Source: Aromatoleum petrolei
Lineage (GTDB): Bacteria; Pseudomonadota; Gammaproteobacteria; Burkholderiales; Rhodocyclaceae
Reading direction: 5' to 3'
NCBI RefSeq assembly: GCF_017894385.1
Contig: NZ_CP059560.1
Span: forward strand, 3,852,501 to 3,916,500
DNA: 64,000 bases
The position numbers and the translations under genes were made by a program. Positions 36,408-45,600 of the stretch are shown piece by piece (position 1 is the stretch's first letter; every line of letters starts with the position of its first letter). The notes beneath the pieces are model-generated. The model was given only the letters and a program-made list of their open reading frames with translations. It did no database searches and was not told where the DNA came from.

Positions 36408-38432
36408 ATGTCTCCCCCGTTGGATTCGACCCGCTTCGAACAGATCCGCGCTTCCGGCGATCTCCCCTCACCGAAGGGAATCGCCCTTGCGGTGATCCGC
36501 CTGACGCGCCAGCAGGACGTGTCGACGGCCGAGCTCGCGCGGGTGATCGGTGCCGACCCGGCCTTCGTCGGGCGGCTCATCAAGGCCGCCAACGGTCTCG
36601 TCGCTTTCAGTCGCCGTCCGGTCGCCTCCGTGCATGAGGCACTGATGGTCCTTGGCCTCCCAGCGGTGCGGACCATGGTGTTGGGCTTCTCGCTGCTGTC
36701 GCATTACCGGCGCGGCGCCTGCCAGGCGTTCGATTACAATCGTTTCTGGAGCGTCTCGCTGGCTCGCGCGCTCGCGGCGCAGGTTTTTGGCGAACGCACC
36801 CGTGCCGCGCCTGCCGACGAGCTCTTCGCCGTCGGCCTGCTGGGCAGCGTCGGTGAGCTCGCGCTCGCGACACTTTATCCGGCCGACTATGCGGGCGTGC
36901 TCGAACGCGCAGGCCAGCCGGGAGCGGCTCCGTTGCTCGATCTGGAGCAGGCGCAGCTCGCCATGGACCACCGCGAGCTGACCGGGGCGATGCTCGAAGA
37001 CTGGGGCTTGCCACGGATCTTCATCGACGCCGTCGCCCAGTCCCACGAGCCCGACGAGCCCCAGCTCGCCGAGGGATCGCGGGCGCGCCGAATGCTTCAG
37101 GTGCTCGTCGCGGCGCGCAGCGTTGCCGAAATCTGCGTCTCCGACGCCACCGCGCGGACCAGGCTGGCTGCCGGACTTTTCGCGCAGGCTGCCTGCCTGG
37201 GCATCGAGCGCGAATGCATGGTCGCCGATTGCGAGCGCATCGCCGCGCTGTGGGTGGAATGGGGAAGCATGCTTCAGCTCGAGCAGCCTGGCGCCCCGCG
37301 TTTCGCCGACCTGGCCGAGGCCGGTCCTGTGGTCGCGGCGGCGGCAAGGACGCCCGGCCTGTCGCAGGCACGCAGCCGGAATCCGGTCCAGCTGCCCGTG
37401 ACGCCCGGGCCCGCCGACACGGTGTCGGGCGAACCGGTTCCGCACGTCCAGCGTTCGCTGATCGTCGATGATGAACCGCGCACGCGCGCCAGCTTGCGTG
37501 CCGTTCTCGAACAGGCGCATTACGAAGTGCATGAGGCGGGTGACGGGCGCGCGGGCATGGAGCTCGCCCTCGAACTGCAGCCGCAGATCATGATCCTCGA
37601 CTGGAAGCTGCCCGAACTCAACGGCCCGGACCTCGTCCGCTCGCTGCGCCAGACGCGCATCGGCCAGGCGATCTACATGATCCTGCTCACCCATAGCGAC
37701 GATGACGAACACCTTGTCGCCGCCTTCGAGGCCGGTGCGGATGACTTCATCGCCAAGCCCCTGCGTCCGCGCGTGCTTGCCGCGCGTCTCAGGGCCGGTC
37801 AGCGCGTCGTGCGGCTGCAGCAGGAAGTCGAGCGCGAGCACGAGGAGATCCGCCATTTCGCATCGCAGCTGGCGGTCACCAATCGTCGCCTGCACGAGGC
37901 CGCGCTCACCGATGCGCTGACCGGCTTCCCCAACCGCCGCTACGCCATCGACCGCATCCAGCAGGAATGGTCCGCCGCGCAGCGCTGGGGGCGCCCCTTG
38001 TCCTGCATGATCATCGATCTGGACAACTTCAAACAGATCAACGACACCTTCGGTCACGACGTCGGCGACGAAGTCCTGCGCAGTGCCGCCGACGCCCTGA
38101 GGGGCGCGCTACGCGGCCAGGACGTCGTCTGTCGCACGGGCGGCGACGAGTTCCTCGCCATCTGCCCGGAAACGGATCTGCCGCACGCCCTGATCTGCGC
38201 CGAACGCCTGCGCAGCGCGCTCGACAAGCTGTCGCTGCAGGCCGGCGATGCACATGTGGCGATCAGCGCCAGCATCGGCGTCGCGATGCGCGAACACTGG
38301 ATGCCGGACGTCGATGCGCTGATGAAACAGGCGGATCTGGGCGCCTACCTCGCCAAGCAGAAGGGGCGCAACCGCGTCGCGACGGTCCAGAAGACCGGAG
38401 AATCGGGCGGTGGCCTCGCTGCGCCCGAATGA
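36408..38432 (+). CDS. HDOD-receiver-GGDEF signalling protein
   Basis: A 674-residue cytosolic protein. It has an N-terminal HDOD domain (about residues 15-210: PSPKGIALAVIRL, ADPAFVGRLIKAANG), a CheY-like receiver (about 345-460: SLIVDDEPRTRASL, phospho-acceptor in ILDWKLPELNGPDL, DDFIAKPL), a short coiled coil and a GGDEF domain (about 500-660). The cyclase motif is TGGDEF with an intact RGQD I-site five residues before it, so it is probably an active, product-inhibited diguanylate cyclase controlled by phosphorylation. The partner kinase is not adjacent. It lies immediately upstream of flhDC, suggesting a link to motility. Confidence 0.92.
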   Translation: MSPPLDSTRFEQIRASGDLPSPKGIALAVIRLTRQQDVSTAELARVIGADPAFVGRLIKAANGLVAFSRRPVASVHEALMVLGLPAVRTMVLGFSLLSHYRRGACQAFDYNRFWSVSLARALAAQVFGERTRAAPADELFAVGLLGSVGELALATLYPADYAGVLERAGQPGAAPLLDLEQAQLAMDHRELTGAMLEDWGLPRIFIDAVAQSHEPDEPQLAEGSRARRMLQVLVAARSVAEICVSDATARTRLAAGLFAQAACLGIERECMVADCERIAALWVEWGSMLQLEQPGAPRFADLAEAGPVVAAAARTPGLSQARSRNPVQLPVTPGPADTVSGEPVPHVQRSLIVDDEPRTRASLRAVLEQAHYEVHEAGDGRAGMELALELQPQIMILDWKLPELNGPDLVRSLRQTRIGQAIYMILLTHSDDDEHLVAAFEAGADDFIAKPLRPRVLAARLRAGQRVVRLQQEVEREHEEIRHFASQLAVTNRRLHEAALTDALTGFPNRRYAIDRIQQEWSAAQRWGRPLSCMIIDLDNFKQINDTFGHDVGDEVLRSAADALRGALRGQDVVCRTGGDEFLAICPETDLPHALICAERLRSALDKLSLQAGDAHVAISASIGVAMREHWMPDVDALMKQADLGAYLAKQKGRNRVATVQKTGESGGGLAAPE

Positions 38433-38608
38433 CATTCGGCGCTGCCGGTCTGCCGCTTTCTTGATGAAAAGTTATTTGAATACAGCGTCTTGAGCGAGTT
38501 GCGGTTATTACCTGTGGCTTATCTGCAACATGCCATCAGGGGTATTTTCTTGCAATTGCTCACAATTCACTTTAACTTTATCGCGCTTGTCCCTGAAAGG
38601 GAGCGGAA
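38433..38608 (+). promoter_or_regulatory. AT-rich control region upstream of flhD
   Basis: About 175 bases clearly lower in GC than the surroundings, containing TTGATGAAAAGTTATTTGAATACA, GTATTTTCTTGCAATTGCTCACAATT and TAACTTTATCG. It is the natural place for the flhDC master promoter and regulator binding. No single promoter could be fixed, and neither a sigma-28 nor a sigma-54 box was found here. Confidence 0.5.
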
Positions 38609-38923
38609 ATGAAACGTCCTGATTTTCAGGCGGAAATCAAGGAGCTGAACCTCGCGTACCTGATGCTGGCCCAGCAGATGCTGCGCAGCGACCGGGAAAC
38701 CGCGATGTTCCGCCTGGGGATCGACAAGGACGTCGCCGATCTCGTCGAGGGACTCTCGAGCGCCAAGCTGGTCAAGATGGCCAGCAGTCAGATGCTGCTG
38801 TTCCGTTTCGACGATGCCATGCTTGCCGGACTGCTTTCGGGCAAGGGGCGAGATGAAACGAGTTCCAGCCTGCATGCGGCGATCCTCGCCGCTGGCAAGC
38901 CGGTGAAGCGGTTGGCGGGATAG
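38609..38923 (+). CDS. flhD: flagellar transcriptional activator FlhD
   Basis: A 104-residue subunit of the FlhD4C2 master activator of class II flagellar genes. It has the family opening EIKELNLAYLMLAQQMLRSDRETAMFRLGI and the helix-turn-helix-like C-terminal part. AAAGGGAGCGGAA precedes the ATG. FlhC follows 111 bases downstream, in the usual order. Confidence 0.95.
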   Translation: MKRPDFQAEIKELNLAYLMLAQQMLRSDRETAMFRLGIDKDVADLVEGLSSAKLVKMASSQMLLFRFDDAMLAGLLSGKGRDETSSSLHAAILAAGKPVKRLAG

Positions 38924-39034
38924 GCGCCGACACGGCGCCGCGGGAGGTGCAGGGCGCACGGGCGGAGGGGATACCGCCCGCCACTGCAGGATTCGCGGCG
39001 GAGCGCCCCCGGGTGGGGCGGCAAGGAGAATACG

Positions 39035-39637
39035 ATGAAGAACAAGAGCATCATCGAAGAGGCTGAGGACATCCAGCGCGCGGCCGAAATGGTCCGACTC
39101 GGTGCCCGCATGCAGATGCTGGAAGCCGAGACCAAGCTCAGTCGCGAGCGTCTCCTCAAGATCTACAAGGAAATCCGCGGCATGTCGCCCCCGAAGGGCA
39201 TGCTGCCGTTTTCCACCGACTGGTTCATGACCTGGCAGCCCAACGTGCATGCCTCGCTGTTCATGAACTTCTTCAATTTCTTCCAGGCGAATACCGGCCT
39301 CAAGGGGCTGGACGCGATCCTGAAGGCCTATCACCTGTACCTCGACCACATCGAGGCCGAAGTGATCGAGCCGGCGCTGAGCCTCACTCGCGCCTGGACG
39401 CTGGTGCGCTTCTTCGATGCGGACCTCCTGCAGATGGCCTCGTGCACCAGCTGCGGCGGCCATTTCGTCGCCCACGCCTACGACCCGACGCACGAATTCG
39501 TGTGCGGGCTGTGCAACATGCCCTCGCGCGCCGGCAAGACCAAGCGCGCCGCCGAGGCTGCACGGGCGACCGGTACCAAGCGTGCCGCGGCCCCGCGGCG
39601 TGTCGCCAAGACCAAGGCGCTCGCCACCGCCGACTGA
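39035..39637 (+). CDS. flhC: flagellar transcriptional activator FlhC
   Basis: A 200-residue DNA-binding and zinc-binding partner of FlhD. The four zinc cysteines are at C137, C140, C157 and C160 (CTSCGG ... CGLC), the same spacing and positions as the E. coli protein. The N-terminal AEMVRLGARMQMLEAET, SRERLLKIYKEIRG and SPPKGMLPFSTDWF are typical. The C-terminus carries an extra Lys/Ala-rich tail (about residues 165-200), which could add nonspecific DNA contact. AAGGAG lies eight bases upstream. A terminator follows, so motA is transcribed from its own promoter. Confidence 0.95.
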   Translation: MKNKSIIEEAEDIQRAAEMVRLGARMQMLEAETKLSRERLLKIYKEIRGMSPPKGMLPFSTDWFMTWQPNVHASLFMNFFNFFQANTGLKGLDAILKAYHLYLDHIEAEVIEPALSLTRAWTLVRFFDADLLQMASCTSCGGHFVAHAYDPTHEFVCGLCNMPSRAGKTKRAAEAARATGTKRAAAPRRVAKTKALATAD

Positions 39638-39659
39638 ACGGCGGCGTCCGTCCGCGCAA

Positions 39660-39688
39660 GGGGCCGCCGCACATGCCGGCGGCCTTTT
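39660..39688 (+). terminator. rho-independent terminator after flhC
   Basis: GGCCGCCG (39662-39669) pairs perfectly with CGGCGGCC (39677-39684) around a 7-base loop, followed by TTTT. It lies 24 bases after the flhC stop and just before the motA sigma-28 promoter. Confidence 0.8.
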
Positions 39689-39699
39689 CATTTCCGGGT

Positions 39700-39726
39700 T
39701 CAAGTTTGCGCGCCGAGTGACGTTAA
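39700..39726 (+). promoter_or_regulatory. sigma-28 (FliA) promoter of motAB
   Basis: TCAAGTTT (39700-39707), 11 bases, GACGTTAA (39719-39726). This has the same layout as the FliA consensus TAAAGTTT-N11-GCCGATAA. It is placed 67 bases before the motA GTG and directly after the flhC terminator. The same -10 core, GACGTTA, recurs upstream of the first cheV. Confidence 0.85.
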
Positions 39727-39792
39727 AATCGCAATAAATCTTCCGGCGTGCGGCGGTGTTGCCGCGCGCGTCGAATCGACGGGGGCTTCCCG

Positions 39793-40647
39793 GTGTTCCT
39801 CATCATTGGTTATCTGCTCATCCTCGCAGCATCCGTCGGCACGTACTCCGTCCATGGCAGCCTCATGGCGTTGTGGGTGCCGATGGAATATCTCGCCATC
39901 GTCGGCCTGATGATCGGCGGCTTCGTGGGCAGCAATGGTCCGAAGGCCTTCAGGGCGACATTGAAGGCCCTTCCGGACGTGTTCAAGGGCTCGCCCTACA
40001 CCAAGGCCATGTACCTCGACCTGCTCGGTCTGCTGTACGAAGTGCTGGCGAAAGTGCGCAAGGAAGGCCTGATGTCGATCGAGAACGACGTCGATAATCC
40101 CGAGTCGAGCCCGATCTTCACGAAGTACCCCACCATCATGGCCCACCACCATGCGGTCGAGTTCCTCACCGACTACCTGCGCATGATGGTCGGCGGCAAC
40201 CTCAACGCCTTCGAGATCGAAGGCCTGATGGACAAGGAAATCGACACGCACCACCAGGAAACGCATATCGCGCCGCACGTCATGGCCAAGCTCGGGGACG
40301 CGCTGCCGGCCTTCGGCATCGTCGTCGCGGTGATGGGCGTGGTGAACGTGATGGGTTCGGTCGGCCAGCCGCCGGCCGTGCTCGGCAAGATGATCGGCGG
40401 CGCGCTGGTCGGCACCTTCCTCGGCATCCTGCTCTCGTACGGATTCGTGCAGCCGATCGCGAGCCAGCTCGAACAGCGCGTGGAAGAGAGCGGCAAGATG
40501 TTCGAATGCATCAAGCTGGTGCTGCTCGCGAGCATGAACGGCTACGCTCCCCAGGTCGCCGTCGAGTTTGGCCGCAAGGCACTGTATTCGAGCGAGCGTC
40601 CGACTTTCGCCGAGCTCGAGCAGGACATCAAGAGCCGCAAGGGGTGA
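39793..40647 (+). CDS. motA: flagellar motor stator protein MotA
   Basis: A 284-residue inner-membrane stator subunit that with MotB forms the proton channel turning the flagellum. There are four membrane segments (about 2-20, 33-52, 170-190, 200-222). Conserved charged cytoplasmic loop residues are present, and the TM3-TM4 prolines lie in GDALPAFGIVVAVMGVVNVM and YGFVQPIAS. The GTG start at 39793 is chosen because the protein then opens VFLIIGYLLILAASVG, as MotA proteins do, with GACGGGGG upstream. An ATG-started longer frame would add a nonsensical Arg-rich leader. Confidence 0.95.
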   Translation: MFLIIGYLLILAASVGTYSVHGSLMALWVPMEYLAIVGLMIGGFVGSNGPKAFRATLKALPDVFKGSPYTKAMYLDLLGLLYEVLAKVRKEGLMSIENDVDNPESSPIFTKYPTIMAHHHAVEFLTDYLRMMVGGNLNAFEIEGLMDKEIDTHHQETHIAPHVMAKLGDALPAFGIVVAVMGVVNVMGSVGQPPAVLGKMIGGALVGTFLGILLSYGFVQPIASQLEQRVEESGKMFECIKLVLLASMNGYAPQVAVEFGRKALYSSERPTFAELEQDIKSRKG

Positions 40648-40714
40648 GGCCGCCGATGACCCCATTGACCGTGCGCATGCTCGACGCTGACCCCCGCTGC
40701 GGCATGAGGTGCGG

Positions 40715-41755
40715 ATGAGCGACGATACCCAGCAGCCCATCGTCGTCAAGCGCATCAACAAGGTCGCCGCCGCCTCGCATGGCGGCGCGTGGAAGATCGC
40801 ATACGCCGACTTCGTCACGGCGATGATGGCCTTCTTCCTGCTGATGTGGCTGCTCGGCTCAACCGCCCAGGGCGACCTCGAGGGCATTGCCGACCACTTC
40901 ATGAATCCGCTCAAGGTTTCGCTGCAGGGCGGCAGCGGTGCGGGCGACAGCTCCAGCGTCATCCGGGGCGGCGGCGAGGACCTGACGCGCTCGCTCGGGC
41001 AGCGCAAGCGCGGCGAAGTCGAAGGGCGGCGCTCGATCAACCTCGATGCGGCCAAGGGGCGGGAGGTGTATCGCGTCGAGGGCGACGACGAAGGGGTGGA
41101 AGCGACGCGTGAACGCGCACGTCTCGAAGACCTGAAGGGGCGCATCGAGGCGCTCGTCGAGGCCGACCCCAAGCTGCGCCCCTTCCGCAACCAGATCCTG
41201 CTCGACATCACGTCGGAAGGTCTGCGCATCCAGATCGTCGATGCGCAGAACCGCCCCATGTTCAACACCGCGAGCGACGAGCTGCTGCCTTACACGCGTG
41301 AGCTGCTGCGGGCGATCGGGCGTGCGCTCAACGATGTTTCCAACCGCCTGAGCCTCTCGGGGCACACCGATGCGGCGCGCTACGCCGGCGGCGAGCGCGG
41401 CTTCTCAAACTGGGAGCTGTCGAGCAACCGCGCCAATGCCTCGCGCCGCGAACTGGTCGCAGGAGGTCTCGAGGCGGGCAAGGTGATCCGCGTCGTGGGG
41501 CTCGCAGACATGGTGCCGCTGCGCAAGGACGACTTGTTCCATCCGATGAACCGTCGCATCAGCATCATCGTGATGAACAAGAAGACCGAGGAGGCCGTGC
41601 GCAACCAGGCCGGTGCGCTCGACATCGGTTCGGCCGCGCCGCTCGACGGCGCCGAGTTGCGCGAGAATATTGAGAGCAGGAGCCAGGCGCCCGCGACGCC
41701 GCCGAGGGGGCGCAGTGCGTTGCCGCTTCCCTTGCCGCCCGTCAAGTCGCCCTGA
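40715..41755 (+). CDS. motB: flagellar motor stator protein MotB
   Basis: A 346-residue stator subunit anchoring MotA to peptidoglycan. It has a short cytoplasmic start (PIVVKRINK), one membrane helix with the proton-carrying aspartate in AYADFVTAMMAFFLLMWLL, a plug/linker, and a periplasmic OmpA-like domain (about residues 150-290: LSLSGHTDAARY, ELSSNRANASRREL, NRRISIIVM). A Pro-rich C-terminal tail follows. ATG 40715 has GAGGTGCGG upstream; a GTG at 40709 is also possible. It is 67 bases after motA in the same unit. Confidence 0.95.
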   Translation: MSDDTQQPIVVKRINKVAAASHGGAWKIAYADFVTAMMAFFLLMWLLGSTAQGDLEGIADHFMNPLKVSLQGGSGAGDSSSVIRGGGEDLTRSLGQRKRGEVEGRRSINLDAAKGREVYRVEGDDEGVEATRERARLEDLKGRIEALVEADPKLRPFRNQILLDITSEGLRIQIVDAQNRPMFNTASDELLPYTRELLRAIGRALNDVSNRLSLSGHTDAARYAGGERGFSNWELSSNRANASRRELVAGGLEAGKVIRVVGLADMVPLRKDDLFHPMNRRISIIVMNKKTEEAVRNQAGALDIGSAAPLDGAELRENIESRSQAPATPPRGRSALPLPLPPVKSP

Positions 41756-41812
41756 TGCGATCGTTCATGCAATGCGCTGCCGCCCCGAAGCGGGCCTCGA
41801 GGTGATCTGAAG

Positions 41813-42811
41813 ATGCCTGCTGGTGACTCTCCCTTCGGCCGCAAGCCGGCAACACCGGTCATTGCGGGTCGCCCGGCGGCGGCCGGTCCGATCCGCCCGA
41901 GTGTTGCGTCGACCTCCGCTTCGATGTCCGCGCCGGGGCTGGCCGCGCTGGCGGCCGCGGCCGCCGCGTCGGCGTTGTCGGTTGGCGGCGAGCGCGAGTT
42001 CGAGCTGACGCAGGCCGACTTCGAACGCATCCGCAAACTGATCTACGACCATGCGGGCATCGTCCTGTCCCCGGCGAAGCTGGACATGGTGTACAGCAGG
42101 CTCGCGCGCCGCTTGCGCGCGTGCGGCGATCGCAGCTTTGCGCAGTACATTGGCCGCCTCGAGCGCGATCGCACCGAATGGGAGACCTTCGTCAACTCGC
42201 TGACGACCAATCTCACCTCATTCTTCCGCGAGTCGCACCATTTCGACATCCTCGCCGAGCGCATGCGGCGCATTGCCGAGCGCAGAACGATTCGCATCTG
42301 GTGCAATGCGGCGTCCACCGGCGAGGAGCCGTACTCGCTCGCGATCACGGCATGCGAGGCCTTCAATTCGCTCAATCCTCCGGTGCACATTCTCGCCAGC
42401 GACATCGATACCAGCGTCCTCGCGCATGCCGAGCGCGGCGTGTATCGCGACGAACGCGTGGCGCGCATGGCGCCAGACATGCTGCGGCGCTATTTCGAGC
42501 AGGGCGCGGGGCTGGCGGCCGGCGAGCACCGCGTGCGCCCGGAGCTGAAGCGTCTGCTGAGTTTCAGGCGCATCAACCTCCTCGATCCGGTGTGGCCGGT
42601 GCAGGGGCCGCTGGATGCGATCTTCTGCCGCAACGTCATGATCTACTTCGACAAGACGACGCAGTACGGCATCCTCAAGCGTTTCGTGCCCTTGCTGCGC
42701 AAGGACGGCGCGCTGTTCGCCGGCCATTCCGAGAGCTTCATGCATGCGTCCGACCTGTTCCGTTCGACCGGGCGGACCGTCTATCAGCGCACCGATGCCG
42801 ACGGCAACTAG
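41813..42811 (+). CDS. cheR: chemotaxis protein methyltransferase CheR
   Basis: SAM-dependent methylation of glutamates on chemoreceptors (adaptation). The 332 residues begin with an unusual 60-residue Pro/Ala/Ser-rich extension. The CheR N-terminal helical domain (FELTQADFERIRKLIYDHAGIVL) and methyltransferase domain (NLTSFFRESHHFDIL, IRIWCNAASTGEEPYSLAI, ASDIDTSVLAHAERGVY, DAIFCRNVMIYFDK) follow. GAGGTGATCTGAAG precedes the ATG. Its end overlaps the cheB esterase start by 17 bases, so the two opposing adaptation enzymes are translationally linked. Confidence 0.94.
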   Translation: MPAGDSPFGRKPATPVIAGRPAAAGPIRPSVASTSASMSAPGLAALAAAAAASALSVGGEREFELTQADFERIRKLIYDHAGIVLSPAKLDMVYSRLARRLRACGDRSFAQYIGRLERDRTEWETFVNSLTTNLTSFFRESHHFDILAERMRRIAERRTIRIWCNAASTGEEPYSLAITACEAFNSLNPPVHILASDIDTSVLAHAERGVYRDERVARMAPDMLRRYFEQGAGLAAGEHRVRPELKRLLSFRRINLLDPVWPVQGPLDAIFCRNVMIYFDKTTQYGILKRFVPLLRKDGALFAGHSESFMHASDLFRSTGRTVYQRTDADGN

Positions 42812-43427
42812 GCCCCTGTCCGGGGGCCACGTGCCCTCCGGCCGTATCATTTTCATCGGGGCATCGACCGGCGGTACCGAGGCGATCAAGCAGGTCCTGC
42901 TCGGCTTACCGCAGAATTCGCCGCCGATCCTGATCGTGCAACACATGCCCGAAATGTTCACCGGCGCCTTCGCGCGACGCCTGGACGGGTTGTGCGCGGT
43001 GAGAGTCAAGGAGGCCGAGCATGGCGAGGCGGTGCTGCCGGGCACGGCCTACATCGCACCGGGACATTCGCACCTCCTTGTTCGGCGCGGACCGACGGGG
43101 GGACTGCAGTGCGAACTGTCGCGTGCCGATCCGGTGAATCGGCACCGACCTTCGGTCGATGCGCTGTTCGCCTCGGCGGCTGTGCAGGTGGGGGCGGCGG
43201 CTGTGGGGATCCTTCTCACGGGCATGGGCAAGGACGGTGCGCAGGGGCTGCTCGAGATGCGGCGCGCGGGGGCGTGGACCATCGCTCAGGATGCCGGCTC
43301 CTGCGTCGTATATGGGATGCCACGCGAGGCAGCGATGATCGGAGCTGCGAGCGAGGTCGTTTCGCTCGACGAAATCGCGCACCATGCATTGCGGCAGACG
43401 ATGCTCGGCGGTGTGCGGGATGCTTAG
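42795..43427 (+). CDS. cheB: stand-alone CheB-type methylesterase (no receiver domain)
   Basis: A 210-residue protein that is only the C-terminal methylesterase/deamidase domain of CheB. The catalytic triad motifs are present: Ser in FIGASTGGTEA, His in VQHMPEMFTGAFARR, Asp in TGMGKDGAQGL. The REC domain and linker that normally allow activation by CheA phosphotransfer are missing; the frame runs out into cheR on the 5' side with no receiver. ATG 42795 overlaps the cheR end. It demethylates receptors, and its activity is presumably controlled some other way or is constitutive. Confidence 0.9.
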   Translation: MPTATRPLSGGHVPSGRIIFIGASTGGTEAIKQVLLGLPQNSPPILIVQHMPEMFTGAFARRLDGLCAVRVKEAEHGEAVLPGTAYIAPGHSHLLVRRGPTGGLQCELSRADPVNRHRPSVDALFASAAVQVGAAAVGILLTGMGKDGAQGLLEMRRAGAWTIAQDAGSCVVYGMPREAAMIGAASEVVSLDEIAHHALRQTMLGGVRDA

Positions 43428-43535
43428 GCGGGACTCTGCGTTGAGGCCGGGCCGACACGAGCCACCGGGACGGCGACCAGAGTGCGAGAATGGGCGGCTG
43501 GCGGGAAAGCAGCAGAAAATCTCTGTTGCCCCGCC

Positions 43536-43562
43536 TCAAGTATTTCAGGTCACTGACGTTAT
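43536..43562 (+). promoter_or_regulatory. sigma-28 (FliA) promoter of cheV-cheV-cheY-cheZ-cheA
   Basis: TCAAGTAT (43536-43543), 11 bases, GACGTTAT (43555-43562), the same architecture as the motAB promoter. It is located 66 bases before the first cheV ATG in the 200-base gap after cheB. Confidence 0.82.
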
Positions 43563-43627
43563 CTTGATTGTAATCACGGCGCAGGGATGCCGCTCCGATC
43601 ATATTGCCGCGTAACGCGGAGAGTGAA

Positions 43628-44596
43628 ATGTCCGAACTGTTCAAGAATATCGAGGCACGCACGCGCCTGGCCGGCACGAACAAGCTGGAGATACTGCTGT
43701 TTACGCTCGGCGTCGATCAGCGCACGGGACGTCGCGAAACCTTCGGCATCAACGTGTTCAAGGTGCGCGAAGTGATGCGTACGCCGACCATCACCGCTGC
43801 ACCGGAGATGCCGTCCTCGGTCGAGGGCATGGTCAGCCTGCGCGGCGTGCTCGTGCCCGTCGTCGATCTCGGTCGCTACGTCGGCGTCGGCGCCGATGCC
43901 CGGCGCGACATCATGATCGTCACCGAATACAACGGCCATACGCAGGGTTTCCTGGTCGAGGCGGTCGACACCATCCTGCGCCTCGACTGGGCGCAGATGC
44001 GCGTGCCGCCGGACATGCTCACGGCCAACATGGGCGGGCTCGTCACGGCGGTCACCGAGCTCAAGGACAACAAGCTGGTAATGATGCTGGACGTCGAGAA
44101 AGTCCTGGCGGAAACGACCAATCAGGATGACCAGTACCTTTTCAAGGGCATCGAGCCGATTGAAGGAAGCACGCATACGGTGTACTTCGCCGACGACTCC
44201 TCGGTCGCGCGCCGTCAGATCGAACGCACGCTCGATGTCCTGGGTGTGCCCTATGTGGGGGCGATCAACGGCCGCATGGCGTGGGAAGAGCTGCAGAAGG
44301 CGGCACGCTTTGCCGAATCTACCGGGCGCAAGGTCAGCGACGTGGTGAGCCTGGTGCTTACCGACGTGGAGATGCCGGAGATGGACGGCTACATCCTGAC
44401 CAAGTCGATCAAGTCCGACCCGCGTTTCGCGGGAATTCCGGTGATCATGCATTCTTCGCTGTCCGGCATGTCGAACCAGCAGCTCGGTAGGTCGGTCGGC
44501 GTCGATGAATACGTCCCGAAGTTCGAACCTCAGCGTCTTGCCGAGACGCTGCGCCGCCTGCTCAATTGTGCCGAGCAGCAAGGCCGCGCTTCCTGA
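43628..44596 (+). CDS. cheV: chemotaxis coupling protein CheV (first copy)
   Basis: A 322-residue CheW-receiver hybrid. The CheW-like domain (about residues 10-160: [41 protein letters not shown]) couples receptors to CheA. The C-terminal receiver (about 180-315) has the acidic pocket YFADDSS, phospho-acceptor in [13 protein letters not shown] and the lysine in YVPKFEP, allowing phosphorylation-dependent tuning. It has a small RRETF-adjacent insertion (VDQRTGR) not found in the second copy. A 13-base gap separates it from the second cheV. Confidence 0.93.
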   Translation: MSELFKNIEARTRLAGTNKLEILLFTLGVDQRTGRRETFGINVFKVREVMRTPTITAAPEMPSSVEGMVSLRGVLVPVVDLGRYVGVGADARRDIMIVTEYNGHTQGFLVEAVDTILRLDWAQMRVPPDMLTANMGGLVTAVTELKDNKLVMMLDVEKVLAETTNQDDQYLFKGIEPIEGSTHTVYFADDSSVARRQIERTLDVLGVPYVGAINGRMAWEELQKAARFAESTGRKVSDVVSLVLTDVEMPEMDGYILTKSIKSDPRFAGIPVIMHSSLSGMSNQQLGRSVGVDEYVPKFEPQRLAETLRRLLNCAEQQGRAS

Positions 44597-44609
44597 GGAA
44601 TCTTTCGCC

Positions 44610-45566
44610 ATGTCCAGCTACCAGACCGAAGAAAACGGCGTACTGAACGTCGTCGATGGCCGTACGAGCCTTGCCGGCTCGAACCGCATGGAGATTCTGC
44701 TGTTCTCGCTCGGAACCACGGAAACCTTCGGAATCAACGTGTTCAAGGTGCGCGAGGTGTCGGCAACGCCCTTCATCACGCGCGCACCCAATATGCCGGC
44801 GGGTGTGGAGGGGCTGATTTCGCTGCGCGGCAACGTGATCCCCGTGTTGTCGCTGGCCAAGATCCTGGGCCTCGCGCGGCCGGGCGAGCCGCTCGGCGGT
44901 TCGATGATGGTCACCGAGTACAGTAAGCGCACCCTCGGATTCCTCGTCGCGGGTGTCGACCGCATCATCCGCGTCGACTGGGACAAGGTGCGCGCTCCGG
45001 ACAATGTCTCGAGCAACGTGCACAACTACATTACCGCGATCACCGAATTGCCTGACGGCAAGCTGGTGTCCATCGTCGACGTCGAAACCGTTCTGGCGAC
45101 GACCTTCGGCGATGCGGTGGTCGGCAACATCTCGCCGATCCCGGACGGTGAGGACTACGAGGTCTTCTACGTCGACGACTCGGGTGTCGCGCGCCGCAAG
45201 ATCGCCGAAGTGCTCGACAAGCTGGGGGTCCGGCACAAACACGCGGTGAACGGACTCGAAGCGTGGACTCGCCTGCAGGGCATGGCCAGCCACGCGCAGC
45301 AGATCGGCCACCGGGTAAGCGACGAGCTCGATCTGATCCTCGTCGATGCCGAAATGCCTGAGATGGACGGGTACGTGTTGACGCGCAACATCAAGGCCGA
45401 CAGCCGCTTCGACGGCATCCCCGTGGTGATGCACTCGTCGCTGTCGTCGGAAGCGAACCGGGCGATGGGAAAGCGGGTTGGTGTGGACGCCTACGTGGCA
45501 AAATTCGACGCCGATGCGCTCGCAGATACTCTGCGTCCGCTGCTGACCCGGGGGCATCAAGGCTGA
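44610..45566 (+). CDS. cheV: chemotaxis coupling protein CheV (second copy)
   Basis: A 318-residue paralogue of the preceding gene. It has a CheW-like domain ([35 protein letters not shown]) and a receiver ([13 protein letters not shown]; phospho-acceptor in [22 protein letters not shown]). The two share layout throughout but differ at many positions, so the duplication is old rather than recent. TGAGGAATCTTTCGCC precedes the ATG. With no cheW in the window, the two CheV proteins may carry receptor-CheA coupling, unless a cheW lies elsewhere. Confidence 0.93.
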   Translation: MSSYQTEENGVLNVVDGRTSLAGSNRMEILLFSLGTTETFGINVFKVREVSATPFITRAPNMPAGVEGLISLRGNVIPVLSLAKILGLARPGEPLGGSMMVTEYSKRTLGFLVAGVDRIIRVDWDKVRAPDNVSSNVHNYITAITELPDGKLVSIVDVETVLATTFGDAVVGNISPIPDGEDYEVFYVDDSGVARRKIAEVLDKLGVRHKHAVNGLEAWTRLQGMASHAQQIGHRVSDELDLILVDAEMPEMDGYVLTRNIKADSRFDGIPVVMHSSLSSEANRAMGKRVGVDAYVAKFDADALADTLRPLLTRGHQG

Positions 45567-45600
45567 CCCGGGTCGTGCGCAAGATTACGGAGATACAAGA

